A program made the position numbers and the translations under genes. From contig HG738138.1 of assembly GCA_000499405.2 (NCBI GenBank), positions 558,001-622,000 on the forward strand: 64,000 bases of DNA. Direction: 5' to 3'. This document shows, in pieces, positions 54,740 to 64,000 of the stretch. The notes under the pieces were generated by a model. It was not told the DNA's origin and did not search any database. It saw nothing but the letters and a program-made list of their open reading frames with translations. The stretch comes from Onchocerca volvulus. Taxonomy: Eukaryota > Nematoda > Chromadorea > Rhabditida > Onchocercidae. The first letter of the stretch is position 1. Every line of letters begins with the position of its first letter.

Positions 54740-55836
54740 AAATTTAAGCAATAGTCATTAGGTAATATCAAACCTGAAATGAAAATCAGTAAAACTTGGA
54801 GGACCACCTGAAAAAAAAAAAAAAAAAGAGAAATCACGGCCTAAACATATTTAAACTTGAAATATCACTTTCAAATATCCAAATATATCACTGCTTTAAA
54901 ACAGAACGTAGCCAAAAGATTTTTGAAGACAAATTAAAATAAATGACCCAGTAATTCTAAGGTAATTATATTTGTTCATTTCCGTTCAGACTGTTGCAAA
55001 ATGACTCAGTCAAGAGTAAGAAAACAAAGAGGATTCAAATAAAGAAATATTAATCATAGCTCGGCATCTCTTTTTCAAGTAAACTAACTGATTATTCGAC
55101 ACATAATATAACTGGAATCTTTGATCGCTGCAATATTATTACTATGAGCTATATTAAGATGCCCTTTTGTTTGCATTTCATTTTTCAAAAGACGCTATTT
55201 CTTTAATATATCAATGTTTCTTTCCCTTCCTTTCTCTCTTCCCCTCTTTCGTTTCTCGAGATGTACGTTGAAACTATAGATAACGGAATTATTTCAGAAT
55301 ATTCGAGCAATAAGTTACCATATTACTGTTTCATTCATTAATTACGATTGTAGTTGAAATAGCAAGAAATAAAAAATAAAAAGAATGGGTATGTTTAGGA
55401 ATGTAATATACGACAAAAAAAAAAAAAAACGGTCGGTCATTGTTGTTGTTTCTTGATGGGAGTTGGGAGGAGTGAAGTTGAACGAAATGTTTCCATATTT
55501 TCCAGTAACATAGCCGATAATTCATAATATTACCTTTAATTTCATCTCTACTTCCTTCCTCCCCTTCATGTCCCCGTTATTTCCTTATCCAATAGTTGAT
55601 AGCAGGAGAACAGTAACCGTGGCACATTCCTTGGACTATTTCAAAATGATATTCCAAAACTGGTTTTCCTTTTTCTTCGTCTCTCTTTCTCTCTTTCATT
55701 TAATTAATTTAAATTACCGTTATTTACCAGTCATCATTTACGTGTCTAAACAATTACTACATCAGCATGGTTACTCATTCTTACCTTACTTTGATCTTTA
55801 TTTCACGAGAAATAAAATGTGATTTATGTTATAATC
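54740..55836. other. Upstream region of the RhoGEF gene (divergent spacer)
   Basis: Holds the RhoGEF 5' UTR exon start (acceptor at 54774-54783) and a CT-rich tract near 55210-55256. The 84-codon plus frame at 55568-55822 is Phe/Leu/Tyr-rich without a domain. No gene called. Confidence 0.45.
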
Positions 55837-55925
55837 AGTATCATATATCAATGGCACAATGTAATATTACGGTTAATATTACGGTAATAATTAAATATGG
55901 CGTATATCATAGTATCATATATCAA
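55837..55925. repeat. Short direct repeats in the divergent promoter spacer
   Basis: AGTATCATATATCAA occurs perfectly at 55837-55851 and 55911-55925, 74 bp apart. Between them TAATATTACGGT is tandemly duplicated (55862-55873 and 55874-55885). The position between two divergent genes makes a binding-site role possible; nothing more can be said. Confidence 0.7.
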
Positions 55926-57041
55926 CACTAATTACGCTGCCATATAATATTAAATATAATACTAATATAATCATTTGACATGAGCTGCATGTTTTTGAGA
56001 CATGACTTAAGTTCTGAATACAGCAATTTCATTTTTTTTTTCTAACTCATAATTTATTTAAGGTATTGGGAAGAGGTAACAAGTGTGGGACAGATTTGTT
56101 TGGATTAATTCAGACCATATTACTATATCATAGTGGTATCGAAATAAAATGCTAAATGTTACGATAACTTACCTCGACTCATTTATTTAAAGCAATTATT
56201 TGCTTTAATTAATCAATATATACCAACAGCTCAGCTGAAATGCTAGGTCTGTTGCCAAATACACGGTATATTTAATTTAATCACGTAAAAAATGATGATT
56301 AAAGATGAAATATATATAAAAGAATACCAAATAATAGATGTCACATTGTACTATATTTTTGTAGCAAATATCCATTAGTTTTTTTTTTTCTTTTTTTGTT
56401 AATTCCCTCTTGATGATCGAACAAAAATCAGCTAAACAACACATTATTACACGAATAAACGAACTCTCCGTCAACTATCTTGGACTCAACAATGCAAAAA
56501 TGCTGCAACTCGCATCCAAACCGCAAAAATAACTCGTTTTGAATTGATGTTTAATCGAGAAGAACTGTAGTTGCTTTGATTACTTATTTCCCTGTCTTCC
56601 TTTTTACAAATTGTATTGCCATCGATTATCTCGTTTCAGAAACATACTTTTTTTCCAATCTCTGTCATCATTAATAATTGTGATTATTTGCAAATTTCTC
56701 AATCTATGTAAGATCTTTTTAATCATCATTCTCATCTGTCGTATATGCTTGTAATCTCCGCTGTCTCCAGTTCTATAATATATCTTTTCTAAGTCTCAAT
56801 TAAATTTGACAATTCGGAAATTAACATTTTATGACTCTCTTAGCATTTTCCAAGATCATCATGCTAAGATGTAGTTGAAATTAATTTCAGATTATTTTAC
56901 AATTGTAAAGTTTGCACGCTTCCTCATGTGTAAGAGAGACAGTTTAATGATAACTGTAATGATATATCAACTTACCGAATTTCGTTAGATATAAAGGAAG
57001 TGATTATTCTGTTATCAGTGAATGATTATTAATAAACTAAT
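55926..57041. other. Upstream region of DENND6
   Basis: AT-rich; the 65-codon minus-strand frame at 56277-56474 has no recognisable feature. The DENND6 promoter should lie in the last few hundred bases, but no element was identified. Confidence 0.45.
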
Positions 57042-60000
57042 ATGAACGATATGGATGACATGGAAGCGTTTGATACACCACCGTGGGAGAAGTTTGGTCG
57101 TTGGGTATATTGTATCTGTGTAGTGACATTCGATCTTGAATTGGGACAATCAATTGAAGTAACTATTCGATTCAAATGAGTTTGCTCAAAGATTTCTACG
57201 TCCGTCCAAAGTTTACTTAATTGAAAATCAAATCTGAAATAGCAGAATTGTAAGACATAGCAGAAAATTATTTGTTTACAAAATCCCGGGATGTAATGAT
57301 GTCCATTATATTACGATACTATTTAAGTTGAGCAGTTGAATTGATTCTGATTTGAAGTTGCGATTTCTGCAGATTAGTTTTCATGAGCTTTTTAAAATTA
57401 AACCTGGAAATTTGAACTTTGGATTTCAAATTCTGTCGTTTTCTACTTTGTTGTTTTCGAATTTCTAGAATTTGGGATCAGTCTCATGCTGATAATTCCT
57501 AATCAAATTCATAATTTTTAATCAAATTTCATATGAAAGGAAATCATTATTTGTTTTCCAGGTAGTCTATCCCGGTGATGCACAGTTGACAGTTAATGAG
57601 AAAAGTAGTATATGTTACTTGTCGTTTCCGGATTCCAATTGTGGCATGGCACGTGATACCAATTTTCACTTTCGGATACGTCGATCATCTGGTTGTTCTA
57701 ATTTATCTACATATGCTGCATATTCAGAACGCGTACCGGCAGCTATTGATGCCGATCCTCAATATTTTTATGGGTTTGTTCACTCCAGGTTTGTTCAACA
57801 AAGGTTTTTACTACTCAGAAGGTTATTGATCTTTTTGTATTGGTAGCGAAATTTCGAAATTTTGAAATAGATCATTACATTCGGAAATCATAACTATTTT
57901 TTTCAATTGAAGATTTTTCACAGATACATCCTGAGCCGATATTTTATTTCTTATCATTTGCATATTTCGTGTATGCTTTGACTTGCAGGCAAAAGAAAGA
58001 TTCTTCCTTGCCACGTGGTTATTTTCAAAAGGTATGTTCATCAAAATGTTGGAATTTTATTTTCTCTATATTTTAAAAGTTAGTCTTGACAGTTTTTGAT
58101 TTTCAAATTAATCTATAAAGTTATCATTTTCAGAGTCTTGTTTTATTAACAGTGCTGCCTCTTTTTGATTTGTTTTCGCTTGTTGTCGGTGTGATTGCAC
58201 AAGGCTTTTTCGATTCCGGTGAGCCAGCGATCGAAGCAGGTAGTGTTACTGTGAAGTTTCAGTTGTAATTTTTTGATCAGCTTTTTTTTTATTACGTGAT
58301 AAATATCTTGTTTGTAATATTGTCAGCGGGAACATAGATTAAAACTGCCATATTCCAAAACATACAAGAGATTCATCGCAAATACTACATCCATTAGAGC
58401 TTTCTTCTTGTTCATTCTGTTTTATGAATCTTATATTAACTATTACCAAAAAACTTTTTGTTTCAATAAGTGAATATAACATTTACCTCGCTTTCTTCCT
58501 TTTATAATACAATCACTTTCATCACTTTCTAGCCTGCCATCATATTGATCAATGGCCAATTCCCATTCCTGGTATCGTGCTTTGTTTACCACTAATGGGA
58601 AATGTGATACAGTGTCGGATTCCATGCCAAATTGACTTATATTCACCTCAAAGAAATTATCTTATTAATGTTAAAGTAAGTTTGTTGAATAATTGGGTTG
58701 AAAATTTGTATTAGAGTTTATTTGAGAAAAAACAAGAATTGGATTTGATTTCTATTTTTAAATCTGCATTTGATTTGTAGGACGATCAAAACACAATTGA
58801 TACTGTTAAAAAATGCAAGAAAAATACACGATTCGTATATCTGTAAATTTTTCAGTTAATGTCACCCAGCAAAAACCCAGTTTTATTATCCATAATGAAT
58901 AAATCGAATATTCTTGGGTAAGTTGATAAATCTCTTTGATTAAGTTTCTTGAATAGATTCAGCGGAAAATCAGAAATATGTTAATTTGAGGTAGGCCATT
59001 ATCCGTTTTTGAACAAATTCCGAATTTTTTTTATTTTATTTAAAATGATAAGATTTTTTTCAGAAGTTTATTGTTTGTTGTTAATAATGTGCAGTTATTA
59101 TGGGAATTAGTGCTGACTGGAGAGGTAATTCCTGAAATGTTTTTTTTTTTTCTGTAATTCTTAATGTTTCTTACATAGCACATTATGAGGATGATGTCTT
59201 ATCACTAAGCCACGAATTGTATCATTCTGGATTAACCTGGAGATGAAGCATCTAGAATTGGAAAAAAGTTATTTCAGCCAGTTGTGGTACTAGCTCAAAA
59301 TCCATCAGAATGTTCCACGTTCGTGCAATCTCTCACTTCTTTGATATGGCCTTTAAGGTATTTATATACAAGTTTCTCAGGTTATTTTTTCCGTTTTTCA
59401 GATAGTTGTGTTCAGATTTATTTTTTAACTTTTTGTTATGGACAAATTTAGATACTCCAGTGATTATCGACCCTTTTTCACCATCCATGATGCTGAATTT
59501 CGGGAATATTCATCAAGGACTAATCCATGGTACTCGTTTTTCTTGCTTTTATTAATTTATGGAGAAATAAAAAGCGTTTGTGAAATGTACTTGCTAAATT
59601 AAACAATAAATTTGTAGTCATTTATACCTTCAATTTTCCATTTTTATTTTCTGACGTTCTTTTTTATAGGCCAAATGTAATTCTCGGAGTAACCAATCCG
59701 TTCTTTACAAAAGTATTTCAAAACTGGCCCCATATTATTCGCTTGGTTCCTTCACAAGAGCAGCAGATTCCTGTTGGTGGGAAAAGGAAGTATGTCTAAC
59801 TTTTTATTGCCGAAATAAAAAATTTTTCATTTCTTGTTTGATTGAAATTTTGAGAATAGAATTGTTAGAATTTATTTACTTTACATACACTTTTTCACCA
59901 ATCCGTTTTTGATTTCGTCTCTCAACTGATATTATCCTAATCATTCTAAATTTTGCAGAAAAATCTGGAATAAGCGCATCCTTGAAACGAAATATGGTTT

Positions 60001-61157
60001 ATTTAGTCAATACAAAATGTTTCTTCAAAAGGATAAGACGCTTTACAAAGATGCTTTGAAGGCTAACAATTCAGATTGGACGGATGCAACAGAATTACAA
60101 CGACGGATACTTGACTTAACGCAAAATTTTATGATGCCTTTAGAGAATTACGTTTCATCATTAATGCCTCTAAAAAAGCATTTGTCGCCTTTCAAAGTAT
60201 CTTTATTTCTTCGCAGAACGTGTTTTCTTTATTTAGAGATTTGTCTTCTTCGTGATTGAGAAATTTCAGGAGAAGGGCATGATTCTATTGCTGCTGCGCT
60301 CCACTTTTTCTCTCTAGTATTCAACTATTTCGTTATAATTTGTTGCAGAATGTTCCGCAGATTTACCCGTTTGTAGTGGATAACTTCTTTTCTGCCTTAG
60401 ATGAGACAAGAATTATGCAGACATCGGGTATCAGAGGTGATTGGCGCGGTAATTTTTTTGTGTTCCTCTTTTTCTCACTCTTTTTCCTTCATTCTTCAGA
60501 ATTTATTCATCTCCTGGAAAGATTGAACATTACTTTGAATAAAGTAATCAAACAGCTAAGACTGGTTAAATTGGCATGTTCATTTCAGGTTTGTATCAAA
60601 AGTTTACAACTTCACTAAACTTTCAAGATTGGTTGTCTCGTAGAAAAGCTGATTTGGAACGACAGTTGCGACTCCTACATCTAGAAGTTTGTTTACTGTT
60701 AAAAATTATCAATTATTGAGTTGCTATTATTGCTTATGCGAGAACTTTTGAAGTTGTCCTCAAGATATGGGAAGAGAATTGTATCAAAGAAACAAAAAAA
60801 TTGAAATGTAAGTGATGTTAAAGATCTTAGATTATCCATGAGATAAGTGGGATAAGGTGTAATACTTTAAAATCTATTGCCAAAGAAAAAAAAAGATTTT
60901 TTTTCTTTTTTTCGATAAATGCTTTATTTCAGATGCTGTGCAGTGCAGATTTCAGTAGAGAAACACTTCATAAACGTCCACAAGTTGAAGTCGTTGATCT
61001 TGTCCTCAAACTGAATGATCGTATCCAAAATCTGGACGAGGCATCTGAAAGTTCGCGAATTCGGTTGCAGTCACAAATTTCTGCTATTTTATCATCCGTG
61101 GATGATGATTTAAAATCAGTATTGCTCTCCAACGGCTCTTTGAGGGACTGTATTTAA
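57042..61157 (+). CDS. DENND6: DENN domain-containing protein 6 (Rab exchange factor)
   Basis: DENND6 proteins (AVL9/FAM116 group) are exchange factors for endosomal Rab GTPases; in vertebrates DENND6A acts on Rab14. Fourteen in-phase exons: 57042-57158, 57562-57788, 57989-58031, 58134-58239, 58533-58675, 58856-58917, 59064-59124, 59278-59357, 59452-59529, 59670-59789, 59959-60196, 60349-60448, 60589-60686, 60933-61157; 565 aa, slightly shorter than vertebrate forms. Diagnostic stretches: [41 protein letters not shown] (uDENN and core DENN), [41 protein letters not shown] and, near the C-terminus, [14 protein letters not shown]. Start: the first ATG after an in-frame stop-rich 5' region, followed closely by conserved sequence. 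Two more ATGs follow within six codons. Confidence 0.95.
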
Positions 61158-61296
61158 CAATGTTGTGATCATAGGTAAATTATAGAATTATTAATATTTC
61201 TGTCTTTAATTATTATTTGTTGGGTGTTTTTACTTATTTAACTACTTCACCTTTTATTATCTTTCCGTTTTTAGGATTTAAAAAATCTTTCAATAG
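61158..61296. other. DENND6 3' flank with possible 3' UTR intron
   Basis: A donor-like ATAG/GTAAAT sits at 61174, and acceptor-like TTTCAATAG at 61288-61296 precedes the open frame of the next entry. A spliced 3' UTR or a separate downstream unit would explain both. Confidence 0.3.
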
Positions 61297-61413
61297 TTGA
61301 TTATTCGATGCAGTGAGTTGGAATGTGAATTCCAATGTAAGCAAATTGAAGCCCATATAAGGTCAAGGATACGATTGAAAGCTGTAGTTGAGAAAGCTGC
61401 TTTATATTTGTAA
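61297..61413 (+). CDS. Orphan 38-residue terminal-exon-like frame
   Basis: From an acceptor-like AG at 61296 an open frame runs to TAA at 61411-61413. It contains CSELECEFQCKQIEAHIRSR followed by a basic, amphipathic helix-like end. There is no methionine, so it could only be a terminal exon. It cannot be joined in frame to the DENND6 stop exon, whose own end matches the family. Either an unseen gene, an alternative end, or chance. Confidence 0.22.
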   Translation: MIIRCSELECEFQCKQIEAHIRSRIRLKAVVEKAALYL

Positions 61414-63794
61414 TACTAATGCATAATAATGTCTTTGATTTCCTGCAAATCAAGGTTTTCCCAGCTTAAATATACAAGCAGGAATTGAATTTCTCGAAGT
61501 CCTCGAACTTTTCCTCATTATTAATCAGAGTCTATCTTATAAAGTGTGAGATGATAAAAGCAAAGTCTTGAAATCAAAATCCCTGGCTAATTTCATAAAA
61601 AAAAAAGTTAGACTGACTATAATTACTTGAACGCATTATTGTTACTTGAATTTTAACTGTTTCTTTCTTCTCGATATATTATTTTTCTTGATACATTACT
61701 CTCTTTTCGATATATTATTTATCTAAGTTATCTAAATATAACTTCTCACAAATATTACATGTCTTAAAATTAGGTAAGTTCAAGTACCATTTATTTCTTT
61801 GCTTGTTTTATTTGTTATTTAAAGTAGTCTTCTGAAATTTTATCTTTGTTGATGTCAGTACAAGTGAACTTCATTTCTTTTTTTGTGCCGATGCAAGTGA
61901 ATTTTGTTTTATTTTGTTCCAATTTGCTCAGCAAGATTTAATGCCTTGTATAGATTGCGTAATCAACTTTTATTGTGCATTTATCATGTGTTTTTAAAAT
62001 TATTTGCTAGTATTATTTATTTTTATCATGTTTTTCTTTTTTACAATATATCCCAGGCATTTTTACCAAATTATTAGTCGAAAAAAGTACAAAATCAATA
62101 TCCGCAATTTTATAATTCTGCTTGGGAAAAACTGGGAAATGTTTTTTGTATATTTTTCTTGAAAGATTAACTGTTATTTTATTAAGCTTCATATCAATAA
62201 TTTTCAAATATTGATTATTGCAATATATTGTTTGCCGTTCTACCACTTTCTTTTGTATTGTTTTTTTGAATTGTTAAATGCTATTTCTTCTTGTTACGGG
62301 TGGTTATAGAAATAAAAGTTTTCTTTTGTCTCATTACGACTGTTACATCTTATTCGTGTTGTGAATAACTTCATAATAATAGCTAAAGAAGGTGACAGTA
62401 TTACATTGCATAGATGTAATTAAAGTATTCTGAGCATGTGCAATCAGAATGAAGAAATTATATTGTGTGGAAATATAAATTCATAATGCTTTGCGCACTT
62501 GGAACAAATTATGCATTTCATTTTTGGAGTAGGCATCATTACACTATGTGCCATGTCTCAGTTATTAGAAATTGAAACGTACTTGTATTTACTAGAACTT
62601 ATTTGAGTTACTTTCATTTTCAATTGAACTCTTACACATCTTATAGTTTTAGTTATGAATAGTCTATCTTTCAAGCCAAATTTTTCTTCAAGGCTTATTT
62701 TCTATCTTCTAATTATGTAAATGATAGGAAGTGAGTCGGTCACGACACATTGTCATTAGTCGCTATTGTTCACAACTCTCAAATATTTTATTCATCATAA
62801 TAAAAAATTCTGCTGGAGTTGTCAAGATGATACTTTATTTAATATTAGATGATGAAATTTTTGCTGGTTGATTCTATTTCTGAAGTATTTTGAAATTTTA
62901 GAAATTTTAACAGTTTCTTCCAATAAATCGATGACATATTTATCCAAATTTCGCTAAACGGGACTTCAGATTTATTAGAAGTCTGTTTTTTCTTATTTGT
63001 CGCATCTTGTCCTTCGGGATTTGGACAACTTTTCTTGCATGAGTAATATCATGTTTATGGAAGCTGTGATTGAACAGTTAATAATTGGAATATCTTCAAA
63101 ATTGATTTTTAAATTTATGAAATCTTTTTTTCAGTTTGACACTGATTTTTCTCAATGGCTTTATGATAAGTCACAGAATATATTCTTTCCATAAGTTTTT
63201 CTGATTGATGTTCATAAGCTTCAGATATAAATTTTGAAGCTTTAGATTTAGTAGGAGAAATAATTGTAATTGATATACTGCGAAACGAAATTGAAAGTGA
63301 TAAATTTAATAAATTATCTAAATATTAAAACATCAATCAGCAAGCCGACTGAGATTATCATTTAAATAAATGTTTGTAATATTTCTCTTTTGGTAGGAAT
63401 TTCTACGAAATAATGACAATTAATGTTTATTAGCAATTAAAATATTCATTGTTACTAGTTCGGGACAAACTTTTGAAGTATATTTTAGAATGATGGATCA
63501 TTCCTGCTCATGTCATTCATAGCTTATGAATTGCTTTCTTTTCATATTTATTCGGACTAACAACAACAAATTGTATGGCTTATTTCTTAAAAACTATTAA
63601 AAATTCATTCACAAATGGTTATTATCAAAATAGTTTTCAAACTTTCATAGCGTACATATAAATATCAATAAAATTTTTTTGAAAATTTGAAAATTGTTGA
63701 TCGATAATCAAAAAATTGTCCTTTTAAAGTATCATCTTTTTCTCTCAACAAGGAATGATTCCTCGATCAGATAAAGATGTGGGACAAAAAATAA
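61414..63794. other. Intergenic, AT-rich, no gene supported
   Basis: AATAAA at 62311-62316 is one possible distal polyadenylation signal for DENND6. The 77-codon minus frame at 62013-62246 and the 65-codon plus frame at 62997-63194 lack recognisable domains or splice context. Confidence 0.5.
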
Positions 63795-63964
63795 ATTGTA
63801 TTTGATAATGAGGAATACCATCTAAGTGCTTGGACGGAAGAGAAACCTCAAAGTATTTTTAAATCAATTTTGTACAAAGAAGGTTATGATCAATGTTTGG
63901 TTATCTTCTGTCTTTGTGGCTTTCTGAATCCTGATGCAACAACTGCATCTGAAAAATACGCTCG
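63795..63964 (+). CDS. Orphan exon-like frame near the right edge
   Basis: Open frame of 56 codons ending in a donor-like CG/GTAAAT at 63965. The part after an acceptor-like ATGAG at 63812 reads EYHLSAWTEEKPQSIFKS and further on contains CLCGFLNPDATTASEKYAR. Composition looks protein-like, but no family is recognised and partner exons would lie outside the window. Confidence 0.2.
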
Positions 63965-64000
63965 GTAAATTAATGCAGTGATTCAGAATTGTAAACCTGT

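Noticed and set aside
62997..63194. 65-codon plus-strand frame downstream of DENND6
   Set aside because: Hydrophobic AT-derived composition, no homology recognised, no splice context.

Overview
This window is AT-rich, intron-dense nuclear DNA from an animal, almost certainly a nematode. The introns are short, the splice acceptors are of the TTTTCAG type, and the proteins look closest to Caenorhabditis elegans orthologues (TAX-6, PAK-1, VHA-6). A parasitic clade III (filarial/spirurid) worm fits the base composition and gene sizes, but this is inference. I see no operons in the bacterial sense, no CRISPR, no virus and no intact transposon.

Six conserved multi-exon genes can be rebuilt by hand from reading frames, splice sites and intron phases. 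From left to right: (1) calcineurin A catalytic subunit, minus strand, 1762-5057, with its C-terminal exons beyond the left edge; (2) p21-activated kinase, plus, 21737-27574; (3) V-ATPase subunit a (VHA-6-like), minus, 30638-37351, 20 exons, 883 aa; (4) methionine aminopeptidase 1, plus, 43363-46152, 9 exons, 382 aa; (5) FGD/EXC-5-like RhoGEF with DH-PH-FYVE-PH domains, minus, 47512-54739, 22 exons, 947 aa; (6) DENND6 Rab-GEF, plus, 57042-61157, 14 exons, 565 aa. For genes 3 to 6 the exon lengths add up to complete frames. The genes alternate strictly in strand (-,+,-,+,-,+), so convergent and divergent pairs follow each other along the window.

Between the genes lie AT-rich spacers. The largest is 16.7 kb (5058-21736). 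It holds microsatellites, purine/pyrimidine tracts, a decayed element resembling the 3' end of an RTE-type retroposon (12601-12836) and the apparent 5' end of an unrecognised minus-strand gene (13449-13668) whose splice donor lies inside a 47-bp tandem duplication. A 67-nt imperfect hairpin at 30264-30330, in the convergent spacer between the kinase and the V-ATPase gene, has the shape of a microRNA precursor and is the most interesting non-coding signal. Several small orphan reading frames with plausible splice sites are listed at low confidence.

Functionally the set is housekeeping and signalling: calcium/calmodulin phosphatase, two parts of Rho-GTPase signalling (an exchange factor and an effector kinase), an endosomal Rab exchange factor, a proton pump subunit and N-terminal protein processing. 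FGD-RhoGEF and PAK belong to the same Cdc42/Rac pathway, but nothing in the layout suggests co-transcription. All exon borders were read by eye and may be off by a few bases.
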